Source of the DNA: RGIG8124 sp045130665
GTDB taxonomy: Bacteria > Bacillota > Clostridia > Christensenellales > CAG-917
DNA: 64,000 nt
Direction of reading: 5' to 3'
Assembly (NCBI GenBank): GCA_045130665.1
Contig: JBGUQC010000001.1
Span: 1-64,000 of the forward strand
Shown piece by piece: positions 56,511-64,000 of the stretch (the stretch's first letter is position 1; every line of letters starts with the position of its first letter). A program made the position numbers and the translations under genes. The notes below the pieces were generated by a model. That model saw only the letters and a program-made list of their open reading frames with translations, did not search any database and had not been told where the DNA came from.

Positions 56511-56539
56511 ATAATAACATAGGAAAAATAACATGTCAA
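56511..56539 (-). promoter_or_regulatory. promoter of five-tRNA operon
   Basis: On the minus strand TTGACA (56539-56534), a 17-base spacer, and TATTAT (56516-56511). It reads into tRNA-Gly. Confidence 0.85.
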
Positions 56540-56664
56540 CTTATTAAACAATTATTGTAAAAAATAATTTTATTAAATTATGTCTCAAATATAAAAATTG
56601 TGAAAATTAAAAGTTTATGTGTTATAATAATTTTATCAATAAATTTTTTAGCATATGAGGGGTT

Positions 56665-57516
56665 ATGAAAAATAGGGCAACTTTGCACAAATTATCAGTA
56701 TTCTTGATAGTCATTTTGATATTTATTTTTGCTAGTTTTTGTTTGCTGTCTTGTAACAAAGAGACACAAAAAGAGTACATTGATTACACTAAAAATAATG
56801 AGTTCGAAGTTAATCATACAACATATGTTGCAAACCCAGATGCTGAAGAATCTGAGCAGTATGGAATGGAGATATATTGTCCAAAGGACAATAATCCAAA
56901 GTATGGATTGATATTTTATGTAGGTACAGTAATACCTGCAGACAAGTACACATACCTTAGTTCAGCACTTGCCAAAGCAGGCTTTTTAGTTGTTATTCCT
57001 AATGTCTCATTTAATATGACATACGGCTATTACGAAGACCAGACAGAAGTGATTTCTAAAAAAGTATTAAAAGATTATTCAGATGTTCAATTCTTTATTG
57101 GTGGACACTCTCAAGGTGGTGGCGCAGCAATGCGTTTTTCAACAGATAACCAAAGTAAAATATTAGGTGCTATTTTCTTGTCTCCATTATGCTATTCTGA
57201 TTTGGATACAGATGATGCCAAATATGGTTTATCTAATTCCAATTTGCCTGCATTATTATTAGAGGCACAGGGAGATTGTGTATTGAACGCATCTCAAAAA
57301 TCTGATGCAGAAGAGAGAATGCCTCAAAATGTTGAATGTCATATGATAGATCCAGGTGCACATATGAGTTTCTCTGAATGGGAAGATGATGCAACATTGA
57401 GTTTCTTCTATGGAGATGGATTAGGAATTACAGAAGAGGGTAAAGCTCTTCAAAAAACAAAAACAATTGAATATATTTATGGCTTTATTTATAAAGTCAT
57501 AGGAATAGAAAAATAA
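56665..57516 (+). CDS. alpha/beta hydrolase lipoprotein
   Basis: A 283-residue lipoprotein with its lipobox Cys at residue 30 (LLSC). The alpha/beta hydrolase fold is shown by GGHSQGGGAAMRFS with nucleophile Ser149 and a DPGAHMSF stretch holding the catalytic His. It resembles dienelactone hydrolase or chlorophyllase-type esterases. It would act outside the membrane on an unknown ester. It starts with GAGGGG before the ATG and is followed 10 bases later by the YhhN gene. Confidence 0.82.
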   Translation: MKNRATLHKLSVFLIVILIFIFASFCLLSCNKETQKEYIDYTKNNEFEVNHTTYVANPDAEESEQYGMEIYCPKDNNPKYGLIFYVGTVIPADKYTYLSSALAKAGFLVVIPNVSFNMTYGYYEDQTEVISKKVLKDYSDVQFFIGGHSQGGGAAMRFSTDNQSKILGAIFLSPLCYSDLDTDDAKYGLSNSNLPALLLEAQGDCVLNASQKSDAEERMPQNVECHMIDPGAHMSFSEWEDDATLSFFYGDGLGITEEGKALQKTKTIEYIYGFIYKVIGIEK

Positions 57517-57526
57517 GGGGATTATT

Positions 57527-58276
57527 ATGGTTACTTATATCTTTTTAGGACTAGGAGTTCTTAGTTTTGTATTTTTTGCAATTCTACGTGATAAGAAATC
57601 ATCCGCATCAGCGATTTGTGTAAAGACAGTTGTTTCTTTAATGTTTATTGCAACAGCAATAGCTGCATTATTAGAAAATAATGGAGCACCATTACTTCCA
57701 TCATTATTAATGATTGGTGGCTTAACACTAGGTATGGTTGGTGATATTACATTAGATTTTAAGATTTATCTTAAAGGATTAAATTATGAAAATGCTGAAA
57801 AAGATTCAGATAAGATGACATACATTGGTATGGCTGCATTTGGTGTTGGACATATTCTTTACATTATTGCAACAATGTTGCGCTTTCCAGGAAAAGAAAT
57901 GAATATGCTTTGGGCAGCACTTATTGGAATAGGTGTAACAGCTGCAATATTTACATTAAGTATATTCGTAATGAAGATGCGCTTTGGTAAGTTCTTAATT
58001 CCAAGTATTTCATATTGTATCTTGCTCACATGGTTTGTTGTTTATTCTGCATGGAATCTTGCAGCAATTAAGAGCACAGCAAACATTTTATTACTTGTAG
58101 GATCAATCATGTTCATAGTTTCAGACCTAATTCTTTCAATGACATATTTCAGCAAAGAAGAGGATTACAAGAAGCAGGGAATGATGAATCCAGAGAGCAA
58201 ATTTATGATAGTTGCAAATCATGCTACATACTACATTGCACAATTTCTAATAGCAATTGCAATACTATTTATTTAA
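57527..58276 (+). CDS. YhhN/TMEM86-type membrane protein, lysoplasmalogenase-like
   Basis: A 249-residue membrane protein with about eight hydrophobic helices. MIGGLTLGMVGDITLDF and AAFGVGHILYIIA belong to the YhhN family, whose animal member TMEM86B cleaves the vinyl-ether bond of lysoplasmalogens. Many anaerobic Clostridia make plasmalogens, so the activity is possible here. It probably shares a transcript with the hydrolase before it. Confidence 0.8.
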   Translation: MVTYIFLGLGVLSFVFFAILRDKKSSASAICVKTVVSLMFIATAIAALLENNGAPLLPSLLMIGGLTLGMVGDITLDFKIYLKGLNYENAEKDSDKMTYIGMAAFGVGHILYIIATMLRFPGKEMNMLWAALIGIGVTAAIFTLSIFVMKMRFGKFLIPSISYCILLTWFVVYSAWNLAAIKSTANILLLVGSIMFIVSDLILSMTYFSKEEDYKKQGMMNPESKFMIVANHATYYIAQFLIAIAILFI

Positions 58277-58292
58277 TAAAAAATATATAAAA

Positions 58293-58323
58293 TTAGAAAG
58301 TGCTAATTTATAGCACTTTCTAA
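58293..58323. terminator. terminator-like 13-bp hairpin after YhhN gene
   Basis: TTAGAAAGTGCTA (58293-58305) and TAGCACTTTCTAA (58311-58323) form a perfect 13-bp stem, with T-rich sequence on both sides in the respective directions. Confidence 0.75.
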
Positions 58324-58401
58324 AATTCTTTGACTTTTCCAATAATATACATTAAATAAACCCATATTTTTATAGTCAAAATCGCATAAAATAAGCAAAA
58401 T

Positions 58402-58424
58402 AAAAAACGAGCCGATTTAGCTCG
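58402..58424 (-). terminator. terminator of tRNA-Gly/tRNA-Lys pair
   Basis: CGAGC (58408-58412) and GCTCG (58420-58424) form a stem; on the minus strand it is followed by TTTTTTATTTTG. Confidence 0.7.
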
Positions 58425-58433
58425 CTTTCTATC

Positions 58434-58509
58434 TGGTGCACCTTCAGGGATTCGAACCCGGGACCCACTGATTAAGAGTCAGTTGCTCTACCAACTGAGC
58501 TAAAGGTGC
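58434..58509 (-). tRNA. tRNA-Lys (anticodon CTT)
   Basis: The acceptor stem is GCACCTT with AAGGTGC. The anticodon loop is CTCTTAA (CTT), and CCA is encoded. With the Lys TTT gene it covers both Lys codons. Confidence 0.95.
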
Positions 58510-58516
58510 AAAAAAA

Positions 58517-58591
58517 TGGAGCGGGAGACGGGATTCGAACCCGCGATGTCCACCTTGGCAAGGTGGCACTCTACCACTGAGTCACTCCCGC
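58517..58591 (-). tRNA. tRNA-Gly (anticodon GCC)
   Basis: The acceptor stem is GCGGGAG with CTCCCGC. The anticodon loop is TTGCCAA (GCC), and CCA is encoded. The T-loop is normal (TTCGAAT), in contrast to the Gly TCC gene. Confidence 0.95.
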
Positions 58592-58604
58592 GCTACGCTT
58601 AAAT

Positions 58605-58633
58605 ATAATAACAAATGACTTTTTAAATTGCAA
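58605..58633 (-). promoter_or_regulatory. promoter of tRNA-Gly/tRNA-Lys pair
   Basis: On the minus strand TTGCAA (58633-58628), a 17-base spacer, then TATTAT (58610-58605). Confidence 0.75.
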
Positions 58634-58665
58634 CTATATTTGAAAATTTTTTCTTTAATGTATGC

Positions 58666-58694
58666 TTTACAATCAACCTATGTATTTGTATAAT
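58666..58694 (+). promoter_or_regulatory. promoter of tRNA-Leu
   Basis: TTTACA (58666-58671), a 17-base spacer, then TATAAT (58689-58694), 10 bases before the tRNA. Confidence 0.85.
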
Positions 58695-58704
58695 GTTTTT
58701 ATTC

Positions 58705-58787
58705 GCGGCTGTGGTGAAATTGGCAGACACGCTAGATTTAGGTTCTAGTGCGAGAGCGTGTGGGTTCAAGTCCCTCCAGCCGCACCA
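58705..58787 (+). tRNA. tRNA-Leu (anticodon TAG)
   Basis: An 83-base class II tRNA with acceptor stem GCGGCTG/CAGCCGC, anticodon loop TTTAGGT (TAG), a long variable arm and an encoded CCA. Confidence 0.95.
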
Positions 58788-58797
58788 TACGAGACAC

Positions 58798-58832
58798 AAG
58801 GTTTAATACAATTGTATTAAGCCTTTTTATAT
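58798..58832 (+). terminator. terminator after tRNA-Leu
   Basis: AAGGTTTAATACA and TGTATTAAGCCTT form a long stem with one G-T pair (58798-58825), followed by TTTTTAT. Confidence 0.85.
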
Positions 58833-58872
58833 GTAATACTTTTTATTATATTAATACCTTGGGGGAGGGATT

Positions 58873-59937
58873 ATGGGAAATAAAGAAATTAAATATTTTG
58901 ATGATGTAAAAGGAATTGTATTTTGCTATCCAAAAAAAAATGACATAGTTGAAGACTATGATTTATTTAGGAAAAAAGGGTATAGAGAAAAAAGTGATAA
59001 ATACACCTATTTGAATTATTCTAAGCCTAATAAATCGGATTATTATTATAATGCTATTAGAAGCGTATTATTGCATGAGTTGCGAACAGAGAAATGTAAT
59101 GATTTTAGAAAAGCAACAATATTGAAACTATTACAAAATATTGCAACTTTTAAAAAGCACATTTTTTATGCTACCGTTGATAATTATTTTGAGAATGAAG
59201 ATTGTGTTAAAACATTTAAGTCGGATTCGGAACAAATATATTACGAATCAAAAAATATAAGCCAATCATTTAATGATTTGCTTATAGGTGGTATGGATCA
59301 AGTAGCATTAGAAACATTTAATGAATTGCTCGTAATGAAGAATGATAAGTTTGTTCGCCCAAAAGAAGATATAAGAAAATGCATGGGCTTTGCTATTTAT
59401 GATGATACAATATACTATGCTATTAGTGGATTAGATTCATATGATACTAAAGATGAAAATTTTTATAATTCAATAAAAAATGATGTTGAATCCATTTTAT
59501 GTTCTAAAGTATCAAAAATTCACAGATGTGTAGTGGATGATACTTTTTGCTCTTTTTCGACTAATTACAATAAAGATGTCGAAATTGATCAAACTCGTAT
59601 TTATAATATTTTAATGGCCAATATAGGAAATAATACAAGAATAAATTTTAACATTCCATATGACACACTACATCCTCAATACTATGCGGTTAATCCATCG
59701 GCATTAAATGATAGATCGTGGTCATGTGTTGAAAGAAAGATTATTGGGACTTTAAAAACGAACAAAATAGAAATCTATTGCTTTATGAGGCCTTGTTACT
59801 TTTGCATACCAGAAGTAACAAAGGCTCTTTATACAACCAATTCGAACAAAAAATGTTTTAAAATGGAAGTAATAAATGTTAATCATGTTAATCAATGTGA
59901 TATAACATATACAGAGTTTGATATTAAAAATATCTAA
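58873..59937 (+). CDS. deaminase-fold protein of unknown role
   Basis: A 354-residue protein not like its neighbours in codon use (more CGA, CGT, TCG, ATA codons). The C-terminal half looks like the nucleic-acid or nucleotide deaminase fold. A hairpin (MGFAIYDDTIYYAISG, residues 171-186) precedes a CxE motif at C285-V286-E287 in RSWSCVERKI, then a PCxxC motif at P307-C311 in RPCYFC. These are the zinc ligands and catalytic Glu of the superfamily. Residues 1-165 match nothing I know and have no signal peptide. A strong RBS (GGGAGG) precedes the ATG. It could be a toxin, defence protein or nucleoside enzyme. Confidence 0.6.
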   Translation: MGNKEIKYFDDVKGIVFCYPKKNDIVEDYDLFRKKGYREKSDKYTYLNYSKPNKSDYYYNAIRSVLLHELRTEKCNDFRKATILKLLQNIATFKKHIFYATVDNYFENEDCVKTFKSDSEQIYYESKNISQSFNDLLIGGMDQVALETFNELLVMKNDKFVRPKEDIRKCMGFAIYDDTIYYAISGLDSYDTKDENFYNSIKNDVESILCSKVSKIHRCVVDDTFCSFSTNYNKDVEIDQTRIYNILMANIGNNTRINFNIPYDTLHPQYYAVNPSALNDRSWSCVERKIIGTLKTNKIEIYCFMRPCYFCIPEVTKALYTTNSNKKCFKMEVINVNHVNQCDITYTEFDIKNI

Positions 59938-59982
59938 AACAGGTTTTAGTTTTCATTTCATATGTTCAGAGTGCTTTTTCTA

Positions 59983-60011
59983 TTGTTATTTTAATAGCAA
60001 TTTATTATAAT
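59983..60011 (+). promoter_or_regulatory. promoter of exported nucleosidase gene
   Basis: TTGTTA (59983-59988), a 17-base spacer, then TATAAT (60006-60011). The -10 box lies inside the dyad at 60001-60024. Confidence 0.7.
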
Positions 60012-60024
60012 CGTTTATAATAAA
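60001..60024 (+). promoter_or_regulatory. 24-bp perfect dyad over -10 box
   Basis: TTTATTATAA-TCGT-TTATAATAAA is a perfect 10+4+10 inverted repeat covering the -10 element and start region of the nucleosidase gene. It is a plausible repressor site. Confidence 0.6.
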
Positions 60025-60044
60025 GTTCATCGTGGAGAATAAAA

Positions 60045-60845
60045 ATGAAACGTTTAGTAGTTCTTTTGTTATTATTAGTATTATTAGTTCTTTGTCTTTT
60101 TGCTTGTGATAAAAAGGATGATGATAAAGAATATGTAGCTATTGTTTCAGCAATGGATAATGAAATTGCAACTCTATTAGAAGAAGCAAACATAGAAAGA
60201 GTAGATGAATTCGGTGGAGTAAAATACCATGTAGGAACTTTGCGTGGACAAAATGTTGTTATTGCAAGATCTGGTATTGGTAAAGTTAGATCATCATCTG
60301 TTGCTACTACAATGTTTAATCAATACAAGGTTAAGAGTGTTTTATTCACAGGTATTGCAGGTGGCGTTAAGGACGGAACAGAAATCTTAGACGTAGTTAT
60401 TTCAACAAGGCTTGTTGAACATGATTATGGAACATGGACCAATGATGGTTTTATTTGGACTTCTGGAGATCCAGGAATGGGAGTAGAGCCAGGGGAATAC
60501 TATGTAGCAACACCAGAGATGGTTGAACTAGCATATAACTCCGCAATAGAAACTATTGATACTCATGAATACGCTGTATATAAGGGAACAATTGCAACCG
60601 GAGATCAATTTATTGCATCTGAGGATGTTTGTGAAAGATTGAGAACAGATTATGATGCTTATGCATGTGAAATGGAAGGAGCATCTGTTGCAGTTATTTG
60701 TATTAGATATAATGTTCCATTTGTTGTAATCCGTGCTTTGTCTGATAAAGCAGATGGAGCTGCACATGATAGTTATGAAAACTTCGGAGATATTGCAGCA
60801 GAGAATTCAAGTAAAATTGTTCTTAAAATGTTAGAAAAAATGTAA
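60045..60845 (+). CDS. MTA/SAH nucleosidase-like lipoprotein
   Basis: A 266-residue protein with a lipobox Cys at residue 21 (LFAC), followed by an acidic spacer and a nucleosidase domain. The MTAN family pattern is intact: IVSAMDNEIATLLEE, FTGIAGGVKDG, CEMEGASVA and RALSDKADG with the catalytic Asp. Most such enzymes are cytoplasmic and split methylthioadenosine or SAH. The signal peptide means this one should act outside the membrane. It precedes the desulfoferrodoxin gene by 16 bases. Confidence 0.85.
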   Translation: MKRLVVLLLLLVLLVLCLFACDKKDDDKEYVAIVSAMDNEIATLLEEANIERVDEFGGVKYHVGTLRGQNVVIARSGIGKVRSSSVATTMFNQYKVKSVLFTGIAGGVKDGTEILDVVISTRLVEHDYGTWTNDGFIWTSGDPGMGVEPGEYYVATPEMVELAYNSAIETIDTHEYAVYKGTIATGDQFIASEDVCERLRTDYDAYACEMEGASVAVICIRYNVPFVVIRALSDKADGAAHDSYENFGDIAAENSSKIVLKMLEKM

Positions 60846-60861
60846 TAAGGGGAGAAATATT

Positions 60862-61236
60862 ATGAAATTTTATATTTGTAATCATTGCAAAAACATAATC
60901 ACATATGTAGATGATAAAAAAGTAGTTCCATTTTGCTGTGGAGAGAAAATGAGTGAAATCATCCCAGGAACAGTAGATGCAGCAAGAGAAAAACATATTC
61001 CAGATGTAAAAGTTGAAGGAAATATTGTTAAAGTTCAAGTTGGTTCTGTTGAACATCCAATGGTAGATGTACATTATATTCAATTTATAGTTCTTGAAAA
61101 GGCAAGTGGATATGAAATCAAATACTTAAAACCAAACGAGAAGCCATATGCAGAATTTGTTCTAGCAGATGGAGATAAAGCTGTTGCATGTTATGAGTAC
61201 TGCAATATTCATGGACTTTGGAAAATAGATCTATAA
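60862..61236 (+). CDS. dfx: desulfoferrodoxin (superoxide reductase)
   Basis: A 124-residue protein that reduces superoxide to peroxide without making oxygen. The N-terminal FeS4 site has CNHC and CC (residues near 6-9 and 28-29). The catalytic iron site has EKHIPDV, EHPMVDVHYI and CNIHGLW, giving the expected His and Cys ligands. The presence of both domains marks the two-iron class. Its RBS is AAGGGGAG. It points to an anaerobic life. Confidence 0.92.
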   Translation: MKFYICNHCKNIITYVDDKKVVPFCCGEKMSEIIPGTVDAAREKHIPDVKVEGNIVKVQVGSVEHPMVDVHYIQFIVLEKASGYEIKYLKPNEKPYAEFVLADGDKAVACYEYCNIHGLWKIDL

Positions 61237-61237
61237 T

Positions 61238-62152
61238 ATGAAACCTATAAGCAAGAAAAACAACATTATTAAAGCATTTAATGTAAAGGCTCCAGTTCCT
61301 TTACTTGAGTTCTTATTTGCTCATATTACTAATGATTCCAAGAATAATATTAAGAAACTCTTGTCTAGAAGACAAGTTTTAGTTAATGGAGCACCAATTA
61401 CTCAATTTGATTTCATGCTTGCAAAAGAAGATGTTGTTGAAATTAGTTCGGTTTCTGTACAAAGAATAGACCCACCAAAAGGCAAGAAAACTTATCTTGA
61501 TATTATATATGAAGATGAGGACTTTTTAGTTATTAACAAACCATCTGGATTATTGTCTGTTCCATCTGATGTTGAAAAGTCTGTAACGGCTTATAGACTC
61601 ATGATGGACTATGTAAGCGCAAAAGATAAACACAATAGAGTTTATATCTTACATAGAATAGACAAGGAAACATCCGGTGTATTAGTTGCTTGTAAGAGTG
61701 AAGTAGTTAGAGACAAGCTACAAAAGAATTGGAATGATAATGTTTTATCTAGAGGATATTATGCCATTGTTGAAGGTATTCTAGATAATAAGGAAGGAGA
61801 TGTTCAATCTTGGTTAAGAAAGGCAGAGAGTACAAACTTAATGTATTCTGCAAAGAAACCAGGAGATGGCAAATTGTCTATAACTCATTACAAAGTAATG
61901 AAGGAAACCAAAGATTTTTCATTATTAGATGTTCATATTGATTCTGGACGTAAGAACCAAATTAGAGTACATATGAAGGATTTAGGACACAATGTTGTAG
62001 GCGATGCAACATATGGTGCAACAACTGATCCAATTCAAAGATTAGGTCTTCATGCATATGAATTATCTTTTAAAAATCCAATTAATAAAAAAGTGATGAC
62101 ATTTAAAGCTAAAATGCCACCAGAGTTTATTGAGTTAATGAATAAGAATTAA
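61238..62152 (+). CDS. RluA family pseudouridine synthase
   Basis: A 304-residue RNA modification enzyme. An N-terminal S4 RNA-binding domain (LLSRRQVLVNGAPITQFDFMLAKEDVVEI) is followed by the catalytic domain with HRIDKETSGVLV, whose Asp is the active-site residue. The target uridine in rRNA or tRNA is not clear. It starts one base after dfx ends and is followed by the reductase gene after one base. Confidence 0.92.
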   Translation: MKPISKKNNIIKAFNVKAPVPLLEFLFAHITNDSKNNIKKLLSRRQVLVNGAPITQFDFMLAKEDVVEISSVSVQRIDPPKGKKTYLDIIYEDEDFLVINKPSGLLSVPSDVEKSVTAYRLMMDYVSAKDKHNRVYILHRIDKETSGVLVACKSEVVRDKLQKNWNDNVLSRGYYAIVEGILDNKEGDVQSWLRKAESTNLMYSAKKPGDGKLSITHYKVMKETKDFSLLDVHIDSGRKNQIRVHMKDLGHNVVGDATYGATTDPIQRLGLHAYELSFKNPINKKVMTFKAKMPPEFIELMNKN

Positions 62153-62153
62153 T

Positions 62154-62714
62154 ATGAAAACTTTGTTTGTTAATGCTTGCACAAGAAGAGATTCTAGAAC
62201 ACTTTATTTGTCTAATTATTTATTAGACAAAATTTGTGGTAATAAAGAGATTATTAATCTCTATGATTTAGACTTGAAACCATTTAATGAACAAATGATT
62301 CTATATAGAGATAAGTGTATTTTAGAAGGGAACTATAGCGATAAAATGTTTGACCTTGCAAAGAAGTTTGCAGTAGCAGATACTATCGTTATAGGTGCAC
62401 CTACTTGGGACTTATCTTTCCCAGCTATTTTGAAATTGTTTATTGAGTATATCAATGTTATTGGATTAACATTTGCATACAACGAAAAAGGAGAACCATA
62501 TTCATTATGTAATGCTAAAAGATTGGTTTATGTTACAACCGCAGGTGGATATGTTACAGATCAATCCTATGGATATATTAAAGCATTATGTGATACATTC
62601 TATGGCATTAAAAAAGTAGATGTAATTAAGGCGGAATGCTTAGATATGGATGGTGTGGATATTAAAAAAATCTTAGATGATTCTAAGAAAGAAATAGACA
62701 AATTAGTTTTTTAA
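62154..62714 (+). CDS. NAD(P)H quinone reductase / azoreductase-like flavoprotein
   Basis: A 186-residue flavodoxin-like fold with an FMN loop NACTRRDSRT near the start, then IGAPTWDLSFPAILKLFIEY and the TTAGGYV loop. It is close to FMN-dependent azoreductases and quinone reductases that pass two electrons to quinones or dyes. It ends 12 bases inside the YfcE gene on the opposite strand. Confidence 0.85.
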   Translation: MKTLFVNACTRRDSRTLYLSNYLLDKICGNKEIINLYDLDLKPFNEQMILYRDKCILEGNYSDKMFDLAKKFAVADTIVIGAPTWDLSFPAILKLFIEYINVIGLTFAYNEKGEPYSLCNAKRLVYVTTAGGYVTDQSYGYIKALCDTFYGIKKVDVIKAECLDMDGVDIKKILDDSKKEIDKLVF

Positions 62715-63173
62715 TTCAACGATTTTTGCAGAGAATTTTTTACCATTTACAACAGCATAACAATATGATCTATTACCTATCATTGGTGCATATAATGCAC
62801 CAGGGTTTACTAATGTGACACCTTCAGCTGTCTCAATATCTGCAATATGAGTGTGTCCGTAAAAGACTACATCACAGTTTAATTCGTGTGCTCTTGAAAC
62901 TAAAGATAGGGTATCTTCTTTTACGCCATATCTATGTCCATGTGTGATTAAGATTTTAACATCTTCAACTTGAATAACTTCTTCTAATTCAAAGAATTGA
63001 GTGTAGTCACAATTACCACAAACACCATGGAAATTATCTGCATATGCGACTTCTTTTAAATTACGGATTCCATCTCCTAAAAAGAAAACATAGTCTGCAT
63101 ATTTGCAGGCTTCTTTTAATTGTTCTGGAACTTCGTTATAGTGTAAATCTGAAAAAGCAACTACTGATTTCAT
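62703..63173 (-). CDS. YfcE-type metallophosphoesterase
   Basis: A 156-residue phosphodiesterase. The binuclear metal site is complete: SDLHYN, FLGDGIRN, VCGNCDY, ITHGHRYG and YGHTHIAD. Its substrate is not defined; E. coli YfcE cleaves phosphodiesters. It overlaps rdgB by 4 bases and lies in a leftward operon. Confidence 0.9.
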   Translation of the reverse strand: MKSVVAFSDLHYNEVPEQLKEACKYADYVFFLGDGIRNLKEVAYADNFHGVCGNCDYTQFFELEEVIQVEDVKILITHGHRYGVKEDTLSLVSRAHELNCDVVFYGHTHIADIETAEGVTLVNPGALYAPMIGNRSYCYAVVNGKKFSAKIVELKN

Positions 63174-63760
63174 TTGTTCTTTTTGATAATAGGAATAATC
63201 TTTTGAAGAGCTCTACCTCTATGGCTTACAGAGTTTTTTTCTTCAGGTGTTGCTTCAGCAAAGTTTTTGTTTAAATCATAAGAGAAGAAGATTGGATCAT
63301 AACCAAAACCATTTTTGCCATGTGGTTCAGTTGTTATTTCGCCATCTGTTCTTCCTTCAACTGTAATAATTTTTCCGTTTGGATATGCAATTGCCATACA
63401 TGTGGAGAAGTGAGCTGTTCTAGCTCTTCCGTGAACATTTTCTAAATTCTTTAGAAGTTTATCACAATTTGCCTTATCATCATGTTTTGGACCAGCATAT
63501 CTAGCAGAGTATACACCAGGTTCTCCATTTAGAGCATCTACCATTAAACCGGTATCATCTGCAAGGGATGGAAGACCTGTTAATTTCATGACTGTTGTAG
63601 CCTTAATAATGGCATTTTCTTTAAGAGTTGTGCCAGTTTCTGCAATATCTTGTTTAATACCTAAATCTCCAAGAGATAAAATCTCTTCAAATTGGTTGCC
63701 TAAAATTTGTCTGATTTCAGATAATTTATGTGCATTATTTGTTGCTAGAACTAATTTCAT
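63170..63760 (-). CDS. rdgB: XTP/dITP pyrophosphatase
   Basis: A 196-residue house-cleaning enzyme that removes dITP and XTP from the nucleotide pool. LATNNAHKLSEIRQIL at the N terminus, LADDTGLMVDALNGEPGVYSARYAG in the centre and the SHRGRALQ end match the Ham1 family. It overlaps the PhoU-domain gene by 4 bases. Confidence 0.93.
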   Translation of the reverse strand: MKLVLATNNAHKLSEIRQILGNQFEEILSLGDLGIKQDIAETGTTLKENAIIKATTVMKLTGLPSLADDTGLMVDALNGEPGVYSARYAGPKHDDKANCDKLLKNLENVHGRARTAHFSTCMAIAYPNGKIITVEGRTDGEITTEPHGKNGFGYDPIFFSYDLNKNFAEATPEEKNSVSHRGRALQKIIPIIKKNK

Positions 63761-64000
63761 GATTTTTGTGCAATAGGGTAGGTACCCTTGTTAAATTTTC
63801 TTGTACACTTAGCTACGTTAATCCAGTGGTCTGCAATACGTTCTGCGTTGGATGTTAATTCAAGATATGGAGCACCAACTTCTGGAGAACATACACCAGC
63901 ATTTAATCTTTCAACATGTCTCTCTTCCATTTGTTCTGTGACATCATCGATTTCATCTTCTATGTCATAAGCTTCTTGAAGCTTAGACATGTCACCTTGT
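63757..64000 (-). CDS. PhoU-domain C-terminus, likely Na/Pi cotransporter, 5' cut by window
   Basis: The frame is open to the right edge, so this is the last part of a larger gene read leftward. The visible residues (ERHVERLNAGVCSPEVGAPYLELTSNAERIADHWINVA) are typical of the PhoU-like helical tail of Na/Pi cotransporters in Bacillota. The membrane part would lie outside the window. A free PhoU protein is possible but less likely. Confidence 0.75.
   Translation of the reverse strand, partial: QGDMSKLQEAYDIEDEIDDVTEQMEERHVERLNAGVCSPEVGAPYLELTSNAERIADHWINVAKCTRKFNKGTYPIAQKS

Noticed and set aside
58705..60045. Integrated element at tRNA-Leu
   Set aside because: No integrase and no duplicate of the tRNA 3' end was seen, so an element boundary cannot be shown; only unusual codon use remains.

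Overview
The window looks like chromosome of a low-GC, Gram-positive, probably anaerobic Bacillota of the Clostridia type. Signs are the rpsO-pnp and ftsK-rimO-pgsA-cinA-recA gene order, split gcvPA/gcvPB genes, a desulfoferrodoxin, a PflX-type radical SAM protein, many lipobox lipoproteins, an FMN riboswitch with an ECF S-component, and an RNase P-independent tRNA pattern with encoded CCA ends. No phage, IS element or CRISPR array was seen. Both edges cut genes: a 23S rRNA on the left and a PhoU-domain protein on the right.

Layout. 1-2641 is the end of an rRNA operon (23S, 5S). 2764-11559 is an envelope block: three tandem paralogous small lipoproteins, a PlsC-like acyltransferase with a zinc ribbon, and a 2053-residue lipoprotein with InlB-type and BspA-type repeats. 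12370-23448 is housekeeping (rpsO, pnp, M16 protease, ftsK, rimO, pgsA, short cinA, recA). 23684-26597 is a Fur/Zur-like regulator with a zinc ABC transporter. 26666-32560 holds a nucleoside kinase, RlmA-like methyltransferase, YitT protein, a DUF1538 transporter with two PII proteins, and a radical SAM protein. 32669-36261 holds upp, a strongly diverged gcvPA/gcvPB pair and two small proteins. 36245-40666 is a MarR regulator divergent from a heterodimeric ABC exporter. 40723-43225 is an amino-acid ABC importer whose ATPase carries an unusual insertion. 43375-48982 holds flavin-related genes with an FMN riboswitch, an NhaC antiporter, a DUF2804 protein and an orphan Phd/YefM antitoxin. 48975-51345 is a DnaD-like/DnaI-like primosome pair read leftward from a region with four phased DnaA-box-like sites. 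51621-54873 is a tRNA and nucleotide maintenance operon. 54870-58787 has a GH26 lipoprotein, two tRNA clusters, an esterase-like lipoprotein, a YhhN protein and tRNA-Leu. 58873-64000 has a likely deaminase-fold protein, a lipoprotein MTA/SAH nucleosidase, desulfoferrodoxin, RluA synthase, flavodoxin-like reductase, then YfcE, RdgB and PhoU-domain genes leftward.

Most of the window is ordinary chromosome. The items that stand out are the deaminase-like gene next to tRNA-Leu (58873-59937), the DUF1538-PII-PII-radical SAM cluster (29449-32560), the glycine decarboxylase pair that has lost its usual catalytic motifs (33308-35826), the exported nucleosidase (60045-60845), the DnaA-box-like array (51489-51531) and the tandem-hairpin leader of nhaC (45371-45410). 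All function calls come from reading the translated sequence; no database search was run.
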